64,000 bases of DNA. Origin: Patagioenas fasciata (lineage: Eukaryota > Chordata > Aves > Columbiformes > Columbidae). Position 1 is the first letter of the stretch. Each line of letters starts with the position of its first letter. Of the stretch, positions 13,401-25,652 are shown in pieces. Under the pieces are notes generated by a model. It ran no database searches. It was not told the DNA's origin and was given only the letters and a program-made list of their open reading frames with translations. Both the position numbers and the translations under genes were made by a program. The stretch lies in NCBI RefSeq assembly GCF_037038585.1, contig NC_092523.1, forward strand, positions 45,959,501 to 46,023,500. The letters run 5' to 3'.

Positions 13401-16400
13401 GCTCAGGGAATATCACCTTGTGATATCACAAAATCAAAGGATGTTAGGGATTGGAAGGGACCTCAAAAGATCATCTAGTCCAATCCTCCTGCCAGAGCAG
13501 GAACACCTAGATGAGGTTACACAGAAAGGTGTCCAGGCAGGTTTTGAATGTCTCCAGGGAAGGCGACTCCACAACGCCCCTGGGCAGCCTGTTCCAGTGC
13601 TCTGTCACCCTCACTGTGAAGAAGTTTCTTCTCAAATTTAGAGTGGAACCTCTTGTGTTCCAGCTTGAACCCATTACCCCTTGTCCTACCATTGGTTGTC
13701 ACCAAGAAGAGCCTGGCTCCATCCTCGTGACACTCACCCTCTATATATCTGTAAACATTAATGAGGCCGTCCCTCAGTCTCCTCCAAGCTAGAGAGACCC
13801 AGCTCCTCAGCCTTTCCTCACAAGGGAGATGCTCTACTCCCTTAATCATCTTCATTGCCCTGCGCTGGACTCTCTCCAGCAGTTCCCTGTCCTTCTTGAA
13901 CTGAGGGGCCCAGAACTGGACACAACATTCCAGGTGTGATCTCAACAGGGCAGAGTAGAGAGGAAGGAGAACCTCTCTATACCTACTAACCACCCCCCTT
14001 CTAATACACCGCAGGATGCCATTGGCCTTCCTGGCCACAAGGGCACAGTGCTGGCTCATGGTCATCCTGCTGTCCACCAGGACGCCCAGGTCCCTTTCCC
14101 CTGCACTGCTCTCTAATAGGTCATTCCCCAACCTATACTGAAACCTGGGGTTGTTCCTGCCCAGATGCAAGACTCTACACTTGCCCTTGTTATATTTCAT
14201 TAAATTTTTCCCTGCCCAACTCTCCAGTCTGTCCAGGTCCCGCTGGATGGCAGCACAGCCTTCTGGCATGTCAGCCACTCCTCCCAGCTTGGTGTCATCA
14301 GCGAACTTGCTGATAGTACACTCTATTCCCTCATCCAAGTCATTGATGAATATATTGAATAATACTGGACCCAGTACCAACCCTTGAGGCACTCCACTAG
14401 ATACAGACCTCCAACTAGACTCTGCCCCATTGACCATGACTCTCTGGTTTCTTTCCTTCAGCCAGTTCCCAGCTCACCTCACTACCCGACCATCCAGACA
14501 AAACTAAAATCTAGATTGATAAATAACTTAGACATTCACTTTTGTTCTCTAGGAATTATGAGGCAGGAGTGACAGGTTCTGGAAAAGTAATGGAAAGTTT
14601 GCCAAAATGTGATGAGTAGTTGCATATAAAAGGCACAAGTATCAAGGTCATGAGTAAATGTTCATTTATGTCTTCTTGGTTTGAAATTGGGAGATGCCAG
14701 AGGGAATAAAAAACCTTAAAGTTTATAGTAACTGGAAGGAAACTCACAGAGGTAATCAACAAAATAAATTCAAGTCAGTTTGCTTCTATACTTCTCTGTA
14801 AAGTGCCATAACTGTGAGTAGAGATACGAGTCCAAATACAAAAAGTATAGCACCATTTTAAATATACCTAAAGCTTCAGATGGTAAGCAAAGCCAAAATA
14901 ATTTTAAATTCCTTTTCTATCAGGAACAATTCACTGATGAACCTGCTCTTGGTTATACTGATGCTGGTATGACTTTTGTTATCCATTCACCCAAAGAGCA
15001 TCCACGCTTTGATGGTTTAGGTTTATTAACACCAGTTGGCATGCATGCACAGGTCGCAATCCGACAGCTGAAGGTAAGTGGAAATAATTGGTCTTTATTG
15101 TCTCTAATTCTATTCTGAAGTGAGACAATGAATTACACATTTTGGAAATTAAAGTATTTATCATGCCAAAGTGACTCCTAAAAAAAAACATTTCCTCCAG
15201 CCACAAACAAAATTACAGCTATTTTTGGAGGGGATGTCATTGGTCTTCATAATCTGTATCTATTAAAGTCAGCCTTTCTTTACTAACATCTTACAGTCTC
15301 TCTGACATATAACAACACAAGTACACCATGGCATCTCCCCATCAACACATTCTGTTACCATTACGGTTATCTCAGATTCCTAGCGGAATCCAAGGGGACC
15401 TGACTACCCTTTTATGCTAGTCTGTCTGATCAGATCCTGCTTTTGCTGTGAGAGAGGGGAGATGATTTTATAATCCTAAAAGCATGGACTGCAATTGCCT
15501 CCAATTAAATCACAATGCTACTGCTCATGTCTTCAACAGCCTTCCTTCAGCACTTCAAAATGTGAGAAAATAATATCTAAATTTTAAAAAGAGGCAAAAA
15601 AAAATTATCTTCTGTTACTGTTATCCTACAGTCAATTATCCAAGAATACCCATGGGGAGAGTGCAACCCTGATATAAAGCTTCAGTACCACAAGACTTAC
15701 AGTACTAATGGATGTTTGCAGGAATGCAAAGCTCGGTACATACAGGACTGGTGTGGCTGTTTGCCATTCATTCTTCCAGGTATTTCTCAGAAATATCATT
15801 TTACTATATGCTGATGATCTTAATAGGAGACCTCACCTGTTATTGAGCAGCAAAGGAGATGAGGCATATGCTTGAGGGATATCTACAGCTGGGATTCATT
15901 AAAACTAGTCTCTTTTTTCTTTTTTTCAGTTCATAGAAAAAAGCAAAATATCAGGTCAGCTCTAGATCTAGCATCTGGGTCATTGACTATGCTTAGGATA
16001 CAGACCAAAAAGCTTGCAAGAAAAAATTATGCCTTAGGGTTGTGAGACAAGTCTGTACTCTTCAACCTGAATTCCTAAAGAGTTGGAACTAAATACATAA
16101 GTAGTCAGAGATTTTCACATGTACCATAGAAAACCTATCTTGCAGGTGTTTAGCAGCCAAGACAGGACTGATTACTTGAAAACAGAAACTGAAGTCTTCC
16201 ACATGAACCCTGGAAAGAGTCTAGCACCAGAAGAGGGCTCTGTAAAAGCCAAAAGGCTGCATGGAGCCACCTAATCATCCCAAAATGTGGAGTACAAGTG
16301 TATGCTGTAATACTCCCCACTCAAGAATCCAGGCATCTTAATCACTTGAAAAATGTAACACAGTAACACTGAGATCTAACCAGATCTAACTTCTCCTTCC

Positions 16401-19400
16401 CACTTTTTCAGCATTAAAAGTAATTATAATACTGTCACCTCTCTCTGAAGCAAGAGCTGGAACCAAAAATCTCCACTCTCACAGCTCTTCTTTGTCAATT
16501 AGTGGGCAAGAAAGTCAGTGTCACGCCTGAACTTTTGACTCAATGTACTTTCAAATATCCTGAAGCAAGGTAGAATGTTTTCACTAAGGGAGACCCAGTA
16601 ATGAGTAGTCTCTAGCCTGTTTTTTTGACAGTCTCTTGGAAATGAGGTTGGTAATTGCCTGGAAACTCTCATGGAAAGGGGTTTGAGAAGGAAATTAAGC
16701 CTAGGTCTCCCATACCCAGGGTCAAAGCTTTATACAGTGATTGCTAAAGGAGGGCAATGCTTTTTTAATGGTGTGCTAAACTGCTAAGGAGTATTTCCAT
16801 GCAAGGGGAAAAACCTGGGCTGAAATTGAGACCATTTGAAATCAGAAAACTTTGTTTTTTCATATCCACTAGGAAAAACAGAGTGAGCTACAATCTTAAA
16901 GGCAGTTCTGGGTGGCACACATTGTAAAGATGTTTGCACAAACAGCAAGCTTCCTGGCTCAGTCCATTGTCTCTCCTCACTATGTTCCCCTTCTAGTGTT
17001 GGTAACTGCACTGGGCCCAACTGAATTGATTTCTCAATTGTATAATGACGATAAGCATGAAGTGACGAGCAGGTTTTAATGGCATGACATTGCAGTTTAG
17101 TACAAATCAGAGCTAAGTGTTAGATTGTTAATTGGAGTTCCTGAAGCTTGTTGTTTATTTTTAAGGAAATGGAACAGAATGTGATTTGCTGAAGTTTTAC
17201 AGTTGTGTTTATCCAGCAGTCTGTAAGTAATAACTTCATGTTTTCAAAGCCAATTCCAAATAGTAGGCAATATCTATCACTTAAAACAAAATACTGAAAG
17301 TAATACTGAAATGGAGTACATCCCAGTTCATTTAATATTCTAAAAATAGGAACCAGAGAGAGCATTAAATAGATGCCAATTAAAAACAAACCAAAACCAA
17401 ACAAAAAACCCCACAGAACTAATAATTCATTTTAGTAATCGAAAATGGTTTAAAAAGGAAGAACGTTCACTTAATCTGTTTTCAATTATCAAGCCTCTGG
17501 CTTGCATTTTTGCATCTTTGTGGTATCACCCTTACAGCTCAAATGTTGTATTCTTCTTGTTTGTGATAGAAAAGTGAAGAGCAGAGTTATATAAAAATAT
17601 ACTTATTTATATAGAGATATAAAAATAACAGGTTTGCTAACTGACAAAATATAGTTCTAAATCACTGGCCTTAAAGGTTTTATATTTTCAAAAGTAAAAT
17701 GAATTCTCTATTTTCAGAGTGCTCCAAATGCAACTCACTTCCATAAGCAAATAGTCTGCACACAGTAGATACAAAATTTTTAAGTCACTACAACAGACTT
17801 TCTGGAAAATACTGCAGGCAGACATCAAGACCAAGGATTATATATGTACGTATACTAGTTATGTATGTGATTAGAAAGCAAGCACAGAACGCTAAAAGTT
17901 TTCTGTAGTCCTACTGTTTAACTGTGGATGAGAAATAGTAAACGCACAAGGCCCCAATGAAGGAAGAAAGACTCATGCATGCTGAATTTCTTCGGAAAAA
18001 ATGACCAAAAAGAAAAATCTCAGTCCTTATTACTGTGCACTGATTTCCCAAGTGCCAGTTAAAAATACTTATTTGATCCTTCAAAACTGTTAAGTATCTG
18101 CTTCTCTCAGGATACCTAACCCATATGTTTATCAAAGTTGGTGAAAGGTAACTTTGTAAGTTTTAAAAAGTCTTTAAACTGTGTACTTTTTAATAAACGC
18201 TATGTAAATTCCGTCTCACAAAATTTCAGATGATATAGAAATAAAAGGATTATGTACAGTAGGAGCTCACAATTCTACTTGCCCTGTCCCATGTGAAGAA
18301 ACAGATTATCCTACTACTGTCACCTATTCAAATTTTGGAGGAGAAAAGGCCATAAAATACTTTTCTGAAAAACTGAAGAAAAGCACAGAATACATCAGGT
18401 AATCTCACTTAACACCTTGTCTAATAAAGAAATTATCAATTTAAAAATATATTCTTATGGGTAGTATTAATGATGTCTGTGAGATAATCTCTTAGACAAA
18501 ATTTGTTAACATCTATCCATGTTCATATATATTAAAATATATTTAGATACATCTAAGGCTTTTGGATAACGTAAAATAGATACTGCAGTTAAAAAGTAAT
18601 GTTTTGTGTTACCTTCTGTGTCATTGATCTCTTATAACAAAATTTTGACCACTTTCACAATTAAGAATAAAGAAAGGGCAGGGTTATCAAACCTATCTAC
18701 TATCCACATAAGCAATCCATCCTCCTTCCACAACTGAAGTCAATGAACTGAACTGCCTCTTCCTCACAGACACAGATGTCAGCAGTACAAATAAGTACTA
18801 AGATGCTACATGAACTCATAATATCCACAATATCAAAATATGTTTATGAAGAACTGTGGAAAATATGAGTAATGAAATAGGAGTGTTTCACTCTTTCAGT
18901 GACTTCAGTTTTCTCATTCTTGAAGCCATCAGTCTTCAGATGATCATATATGTTTATATGTGAACAGGACCTATATGAATCACAGAATAGTTTGGGTTGG
19001 AAGGGACCTTCAAAGGTCATCTAGTCCAACCCCCCTGCAATGAGCTTGGATATCTTCAACTAGATCAGGTTGCTCAGAGCCCCGTCCAGCCTGGCTTTGA
19101 ATGTCTCAGGGGATGGGGCATCCACCACCTCTCTGGGAAACCTATTCCATTGTGGTTCACCCCCTTCATCATAAAAAAGTCCTCCTCATTTAGTCTAAAA
19201 CCATTATCCCTTGTGCTATCGTTACAGGCCCTACTAAAGACTCTGTCCCCACTGAAGATTATGAAAATTAAACCTCTTGTTATACGCAAAAGATACTAAT
19301 CCTTTGAGAACATTTTATCTTTGTTGATTATTTTATTGTCTGTAAACATCATGCGCAACACAGTTATTATTCAATTAAGCAAGTGAAAATCCAGAACATT

Positions 19401-21338
19401 CTCTTGTTACCAAGCCTTAAACCAATAGAAATCCTGCCCACATATTAACAAGTACATATTCCAAACTATAAGATGTAGAAATCTATTGATTTCTGAAGAT
19501 GCAAGAAGGGAAAAGACAAATATTTATTGGATAGCTCTGCTAGCAACTCCATGACAATGACGGGAGGTCTTATTAATAGAAGTGGAGAGAATAAGAATTT
19601 TTTTATTACTCAGTGCTACCTGAGTTTTAGAATTATCACCTAAAGAGATAGCAGTGATCTTTCTGTATAGCAAATACTTTATTTTCATTAATATTTTTAA
19701 TGAGCTCATTATCACCATCAACCCAAATCCTGCAGCTGTTCAGACTTCCGAAGAATAATTGCTACTTTTATTCTTAAAGGTCACAACATTTTGCGTGCAA
19801 TCAGTTGTGGTCTGTTTTATTCCACAACTGTTATGTTTATATTCTACTTAGGTGTCAGGCAGAATCTTTATGTAGACATAATATAATAAAGATGAGCTCT
19901 TTACTCACACTGAATCATTCCACAGGTCTTGCTCCAACTGAGATTTACCTACTCTTCCACTTTTGCAGCAGACAAGAATATAATTAGGTAAGCGAGGCTA
20001 TTAGCAGAGGATAGAAGTAAACATGCAAGTGTAGGACAAGGGCTCTTCTGCACAAACATGCCCATGAAAATAAGCACAATTAAATATGCAGCTGCATATA
20101 ATCAAGAGTGGTAGGGTACACTTCCAAGCACTCTCTGTTGTAGGTCAGGATGCTTGACAATTCCACTCAAACTTATCTCTGTGACCATTAAAAAGTACAA
20201 GTCTCACAGTATAGATCTAGAGTTACTTTTTCAATGCAGCCTGAAGATCTACTCATCTGAGAAACTCCTGTTACCACTGTTGTTATTAGGATACTTTTAC
20301 TTTCTTCAGTCACCTAACTCATTTTGATAACACTCATCTAATTTCTCTGTAAAAGACACCATCACTCTCCCTGAACCTGGTCCCAGGTGATAAATGTTGG
20401 TAAAAATGAACAGCACTTCTGACTGTTTCAAGTAATACAATATGCATTTGTCATTAGGAAGAACCTTGTGTGTATTGACATTAAATATAATGATCTGAGC
20501 TACAAAATAACACAGCAGCAGAAGGCCTTGACTATATCAGAGTTGATAGGTAAGTGAATGTTTAGTATTTATTTATTGCTGGTTAATAATTAATCTAAAA
20601 ATAAAAACCCCACAGAAGCAAACCTGTTTTATTCAGTCTCTCCATCCTGAGTCATAGCCTATGTGGGTTTCTAAACAAAAAGCAATACTTTTTATATTAT
20701 AATGGTAATAATCATGTCTGTCTCATGGTAAATTTTGATATGTCTCCTGTCATCGCATTAAAGAACCTGCAGTATGGACAACAGCTGAGAGCAAGAATTA
20801 AGTTTGGCACTAGTTTATGTCTATAGCACAGGAAGGACTGTAAGAGCATGGGAAGGAGAAGCAAGAGAATGGTTAAAAAGGCATACAAGTAGGAAATATT
20901 TTAAGTATCTGTTTCATAGTACGATGTGTTGTGTTGTACTTGCTTTATTTAGAATGTTTATTGGAAAGACTAATATCTTTCTTAACATTCTTAAGAATAT
21001 GAATTCTGTTTTCTTAAAGTGATGGATTACATCTATTGAATTTATTTAACACTTGAACCTGGCAGGGTTTTTTTTTTTTTGCTTGCTAGACTAAATCAAA
21101 TGCTTAGGATGACATATGTTTATTTCCATCTATTACAGCTGATGTAGGTGGCCAGCTTGGATTGTTTTGTGGTGCCAGTATGATTACAATCATAGAACTG
21201 CTGGAGTATATTTTTACTAACTTCTGTTGGATGTGCATCTTCCTTCTATTGAAAGCTCCTGAAATGCCTCAGTGGAATAGTCCATCCCAGAACCAAGCAA
21301 CACACAAGGAAAAAAAGATGGGAATACAAGAATGTTAG
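7420..21338 (+). CDS. ASIC5: ASIC5, acid-sensing ion channel family member 5 (complete, 10 coding exons)
   Basis: Joined coding exons: 7420-7459, 9652-9958, 11801-12032, 12771-12890, 14924-15073, 15632-15779, 17166-17222, 18230-18398, 20458-20549, 21139-21338. They total 1515 nt, giving 504 residues plus TAG; the human protein is 505. All introns are GT-AG and all phases agree. The product is a DEG/ENaC-superfamily cation channel subunit of the plasma membrane; mammalian ASIC5 (BASIC, BLINaC) is a sodium channel opened by bile acids. Visible landmarks: His-Gly gating motif at residues 48-49, first membrane segment about 62-83, post-TM1 motif FPAVTFCN at 106-113, a Cys-rich extracellular domain to about 435, and the second membrane segment about 440-475 carrying the Gly-Ala-Ser filter (450-452). 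No internal stop or frameshift, so the gene appears functional. It is convergent with GUCY1B1. Identification rests on my recollection of the vertebrate family, with near-continuous similarity over the full length. Confidence 0.97.
9652..9958 (+). CDS. ASIC5: ASIC5 coding exon 2 (cytoplasmic N terminus, HG motif, TM1)
   Basis: Acceptor AG at 9650-9651, donor GTAAAAGT at 9959. Encodes residues 14-116: the pre-TM1 segment with SFHGVHNIV, the first membrane helix (about 62-83), and the post-TM1 stretch FPAVTFCN typical of DEG/ENaC channels. Ends with AG of a split Arg codon completed by exon 3. Confidence 0.97.
11801..12032 (+). CDS. ASIC5: ASIC5 coding exon 3 (extracellular)
   Basis: Acceptor TTGACAG ends at 11800; donor GTAAACAT at 12033. 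Completes the split Arg, then 77 codons in frame. Contains the NQNFSIKEF and [19 protein letters not shown] segments, with two N-glycosylation sequons (NFS, NSS) and two cysteines of the extracellular domain. Confidence 0.96.
12771..12890 (+). CDS. ASIC5: ASIC5 coding exon 4 (extracellular)
   Basis: Exactly 40 codons, both ends in phase 0. Acceptor TTGAAG, donor GTACAGCT. Contains the family motif [11 protein letters not shown] and the glycine-rich turn SGRGLHLLF. Confidence 0.96.
13424..14500 (-). mobile_element. CR1 LINE fragment with 306-codon open RT segment, in ASIC5 intron 4
   Basis: Minus-strand reading from 14437 to 13517 is open and encodes the C-terminal half of the CR1 reverse transcriptase, including GVPQG and the catalytic FADD box, then the [18 protein letters not shown] region. 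The 3' tail is at the low-coordinate end. Very similar to the copies at 45752 and 55010 (same subfamily by inspection). Antisense to ASIC5. 5'-truncated, so not autonomous. Confidence 0.95.
14924..15073 (+). CDS. ASIC5: ASIC5 coding exon 5 (extracellular)
   Basis: Exactly 50 codons, phase 0 at both ends. Acceptor TTCTATCAG, donor GTAAGTGG. Contains the conserved [15 protein letters not shown] segment and the [10 protein letters not shown] segment found in ASIC-type channels. Confidence 0.96.
15632..15779 (+). CDS. ASIC5: ASIC5 coding exon 6 (extracellular, Cys-rich)
   Basis: Acceptor TCCTACAG, donor GTATTTCT. Encodes YPWGECNP and the [20 protein letters not shown] cluster, which holds most of the disulfide cysteines of the thumb domain in this family. 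Ends one base into a glycine codon. Confidence 0.96.
17166..17222 (+). CDS. ASIC5: ASIC5 coding exon 7 (57-nt exon, extracellular)
   Basis: Short exon of 57 nt. Acceptor TTTTTAAG, donor GTAAGTAA. Completes Gly and encodes [18 protein letters not shown], matching the family segment GxGxECD...YSCV. The final T joins AT of exon 8 to give Tyr. Confidence 0.93.
18230..18398 (+). CDS. ASIC5: ASIC5 coding exon 8 (extracellular)
   Basis: Acceptor AAATTTCAG, donor GTAATCTC. Encodes the [17 protein letters not shown] segment (cysteines and an NST sequon) and the [10 protein letters not shown] segment, followed by a lysine-rich helix. Ends with AG of a split Arg. Confidence 0.96.
18978..19252 (-). mobile_element. 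CR1 LINE 3' fragment, in ASIC5 intron 8
   Basis: Starts (plus view) with ATCACAGAATAGTTTGGGTT and continues through the diagnostic CR1 3' region including CCCCCTGCAATGAGC and CACCACCTCTCTGGG. It differs from the other copies here, so it is a different CR1 subfamily. Antisense to ASIC5. Confidence 0.92.
20458..20549 (+). CDS. ASIC5: ASIC5 coding exon 9 (pre-TM2)
   Basis: Acceptor GTCATTAG, donor GTAAGTGA. Completes Arg, then encodes [20 protein letters not shown] and LTISELI leading into the second membrane segment. Ends one base into the Ala codon at residue 439. Confidence 0.95.
21139..21338 (+). CDS. ASIC5: ASIC5 coding exon 10 (TM2, selectivity filter, C terminus)
   Basis: Acceptor TCTATTACAG. 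Encodes residues 439-504 and the TAG stop at 21336-21338. Contains [21 protein letters not shown]: the Gly-Ala-Ser filter (450-452) inside the second membrane helix. The cytoplasmic tail is short and ends in a Cys like the human protein. Confidence 0.97.
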
Positions 21339-22276
21339 CAGCTTGTAGAAGCAGAAAACTAGCTGTTCCTGCAACTTCCTTTTTAAGATACAAAGGAGAC
21401 AATAATATTTTGCTTTTCTCCCTTCTCTGTGCTCCATATTCTTCCTGTGTCATTTATTGCCTAAAACTATTTATCTGTGCTGGATATCCTTGAAAAGTGA
21501 ACTTTGGAAAGCCTCACTCTCTTTCTCATGTGAAGAAATATGTGAACTTTACCTAGAAAAGTTTTATTTTAAAGAATTACCGATGTTTTAAAGTAACATA
21601 GCAAACAATACTGATGTACAATGCAACTTAACACGCCTGACTCAGTTTATATCTTCTGTATTTTGTGTGAGGAGAATTAATACATATGCCAAACTAACAC
21701 ATGTGCCAAGTTCCTAAACTGCCATAAAGATGAAACATGGCCATGCTGAAAGAGCAGATTCCTTACTAATGATGAAGAATATGGTAGCTTTTCATTCAGA
21801 ATTAGGAGTGTGCCTAATAACAGTAACTTCTACAGTGAATTATCTGTTTGTCTGAAATGCATCCAAAAACCAAATCTCATTAATCTGAGAACTACCACAA
21901 ATACAAAACTAGACAAATATAGGGCATCTAAGCAGATGGCAAGTAGGCTAACATAGGCTAAGTTCAATGTTTAACATCATGAAAGATGATTATAAAGACT
22001 AAAGGCTTCATTTAAGTCTTACTAAAAATTGGTGAGTAAGAATTTTGTGGCTTTGGTGCTGAATCAGGCTTGCTCAAAGTTTATTGCTTTGAAATTGTTC
22101 AGAAAAGTTTCTGTGCCTTCCTACATCCATGTTGACCTATTAAGCATTAGTGGTTTAGACTCTTACATGTTTAAAGACAACTTAGGTGATTTTTCTTTTT
22201 AACTATGTCTTCACAAACAGCAAATGTACCTTTAGTACATTTCTTCCCCTAGAACAGGTCCCTGAATACAGTTGCG

Positions 22277-22282
22277 AATAAA
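22277..22282 (+). terminator. Candidate ASIC5 poly(A) signal AATAAA
   Basis: First AATAAA I find on the + strand after the ASIC5 stop, which would give a 3' UTR of about 0.95 kb (21339 to roughly 22300). Position only; no transcript evidence. Confidence 0.4.
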
Positions 22283-25200
22283 CCCACAGTTGCCCAAGTC
22301 TGCTCCCAGAGTCTATCAATCAGAGCTTTTGATGTGTTTGGAGGTACCAAACAGAACGTGGATGGAAAACCTTATGGAAATATAGACACAAAACAATCTT
22401 GGACAAGACGTACCCAAGACTAAATTTAAGACTACAAGCTAAAAGATTATCCTGATTTGAAGCCAATTTCTATTCAATTAACTATATATAACAGCAAGAG
22501 ACATCTCTTTATTTGAAAACTTACAGAAAGTTGTCTAGACTTCTGACTAGCACAATATAGACTTTGATAATCAAAACATTTTTACACTAGAAAGCTCACA
22601 AAGGCTACATCATACCTTCTGAGCCACTGCTCCCCAGTCAGTGTCAGGGCCCTGCAACCCTCAGTCAACCCAGTCTCCGTGCTCTTAAATCATGTCAATG
22701 CTGTGCCTGAAACTCCAGGTGAGCCATCAGCCATAGCCATGCTCCGCAATTCCCACTATTCTTCCATACCATCTGCCCAAATTCAGTGGCTAAAAATAAG
22801 TTAGTTTCTACAAAAGAAGTGTACCTATTAAGCAGCCAAGTCCTTAAGGTTAGGGATAAAGTAATGAAAATGCTACCACTTGGTCATCATTGACAACAAC
22901 TTCCCTTCAACATAAGCCCTAGGATAAGCAATTTGGGAAATACAGGAAATGTCTTCCTTCCTAGAAAGAGATGCCTTTATTTCACTCCTCAGTAACTGTA
23001 GGCTTGAGAGGCCTTAAGGTTAACTTGGAGATTTTTGTCTTGCTCTTTTTTATTGGTAATTTCTGCTAAGACTCTCCCCCCTGACTTAACAAGCACATGC
23101 ACACTTGGAACAGCAGCTATACAAAAAGGTCTGTCTAACCCCAGTGTCTGAGGTGTGTGTGGGACAGGGCAGAGGGAGAATGGAAAGAACAGAGCGAACA
23201 CACTGTACTATTTCTCTAAAGACTTCTCCCAGCCTCAAACAGTTGGGAATGCCCGAGCCAGAAGAAAAGATGGTTTTGGAAGTAGGAATCAGGTATTATC
23301 TGGCTCCTGGGTAAGAAAAGCAGGGGAAAGATTAAACATAGTGATCTAGCACAGCTCATATTTCAGAGATCAAAGTGTTTTGTAGCTATCAATCAGAATT
23401 ATTATTTTCTTTACTTCTACTACAAAGGGCTAAATAAATTAGTATTTTAAGGACTAATAAACAAAAGAACACTGGTATTATTTCTGCTGTGCCAAAAGTT
23501 TCAGTGAAATGAAGCACAGAACATGCAACTACAAAAATAACGTGACTTTTGCTTACTCCACTCACTTTTGGCAAGGAGAGCTGAAATCACTGCTCAGTTA
23601 CAGATTCTTCTAACATACATGGCAGAAGGAGCTCTGAAGAAAGCACAAAGACCGGTGTTTTGCCCAGGGTCAGCTGATTCAGCATATTTTTCCAGCAATG
23701 GCTTGTGATGAGATTGTATCAAGCAATTAATTATATAATAGCAAGTGTGCTGTGCAGCAGAGCAGAAGTAAGGGTGCTTTTGTATTTTCATGTATGACTA
23801 CTGTTCTATTAAGGCAACAGAATTTTAAAGATGTTTAAGAAAATATTTGGATTTACTGGAAAAGTAAAGGAGACACATCTATAAGGGCAGTAGAAGCAAG
23901 GTGGTTTAAAAGTTTCAACAGATTTTCTCCCAATTTAGCATCACTTTGCTGCCTATTCGTTCTCTTTTCCTTTTCACAAGTGCATGTCCATGCTCCAAGT
24001 AGAGATCAGCAAGATTTTGTCATGCTAATTGCTCAGTTTTACGATGTTAATCATAAGAATGAAAATAATGACATGATTAGGAAAGTCCCCTTGGGCTACT
24101 TCCAAATCCTTGCCTGATGTGCACAGAGATCCAACACAGAATTTTGCAGCTAGAAGCACATCAGCCTGAAGATGACACCCTCTAACTGGCCCAAAGCGGT
24201 TAAGTGTTGCACAACAAATAAAACAAAAATGGAACACTTTTAAATGCATGCTGCAGAAGTTATTAAAGCTTATTTAACACTGTGGAGAATATCAGCCTGT
24301 TGTATACAACATTTTCTGAAGAATGGAGGAAGGCAATTGGGTTGTGTGGATAATGACCTGTGTTTGGTTGCGCTGGATTTTATGTCCATAGAATACTGTT
24401 GTGTTGTCTTATGCTTCATTTTCACACCCTTGGGCAGCCGATAAAAGTTGCTGTAGCTCCTGGTACAAGGAAGACAGCTTCATAATCTATCAAACAGAGA
24501 ACCTGCCATGACAGAATGAAGCAGGGGCTGGAGATTGTGAAAGAAAGACTTGCATCACATCTTTTTACAAGATTCTTTAGCTCATTTCCTTTCTTCTTCT
24601 AACTATTTCACAAGACTAATATTGGAAGACATCTCCAAAAGACGGCCAGAAATTAAAGATTTATTCAAGGATAAATTGCATTTTTGGCAAAATAGCTCAG
24701 CACAGGCCTGGCACTTGCTTAATTGGCAAAGCAAAATGAACACAGAATGGCCTGTCCAGGAGAAGGACTTGGACTGGATTTTTATGTAGCAGATTAATTC
24801 ATTACACTGCCTCGCCAGCAGGTGCCCCACTTACCTTAGGCTTGTCATGTTCACAAGCCTCCTTGTGCCTGGAGTTGATTTCTCAGCATCTATTACAGAA
24901 TTACTCATTATAACCTGAGTCAGATTATTTCCCTCTGATTAACAATGTATGAGCTGCAGAAATATTTCAAAGGAGTTGCTGGCAGCTCTGACGTTACTTA
25001 GCCTGAGCTGAATAGTAGTGTCTTTGTCGTACAATGTTCAGATTCATTTCCAAGGTAAGTATATGAACAAAAATCTACAGCCATCACCATTCTGCATAAA
25101 AATAAGTTGATCGAAGTATTTCTTAAAGACCTTATTAAACCAGCTGATCTATTATTGTTTAACAAAATATCGGTTAAGGTTAAAATAAGAATCTCCTTAA

Positions 25201-25652
25201 TCCTCACCAATTCATTAAACTATGCAAGAACAGAGAAATATCCCTATACAATCACTCGCGTTTGCAGGTAGCTGTGTCTGACTTGTAGCCTTAATATAAT
25301 TGTTTTCACTGTGTGAATGTGGTGCTGTTAAAACTTCAGGAAAGCCATATTTCTAATTCAAGTAGTGCCCCACAGCAAAATGATACAGACCCTTTGTTTC
25401 TCATGGCTCCTTTCCAGTTTAGCACTGCTGCTCCATGTTTTGGAAATCCAAGGATCATCATGCAACTCTAAAAGAATCCCAGACCAAGATAAACCATAAT
25501 GGTTCACTCATACTGCCCATCAAATCACAGTGTTTTGGGAGTGGATATCCCTTATAAACATTAGTACATCAGTTACTGTAACTGTGTCCTGACTTAAACA
25601 CATCCTCAGGTTGACAGCTGATGTACTTATTAAACTTATGATACATGAAATA
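22283..25652. other. Intergenic, ASIC5 3' flank
   Basis: No gene or repeat family recognised. A 79-codon + strand frame at 24550-24789 has no recognisable domain. Confidence 0.55.

Noticed and set aside
24550-24789. 79-codon plus-strand frame with Trp-rich end
   Set aside because: No family recognised and no neighbouring exon; could be conserved non-coding DNA, but that cannot be shown from one sequence.
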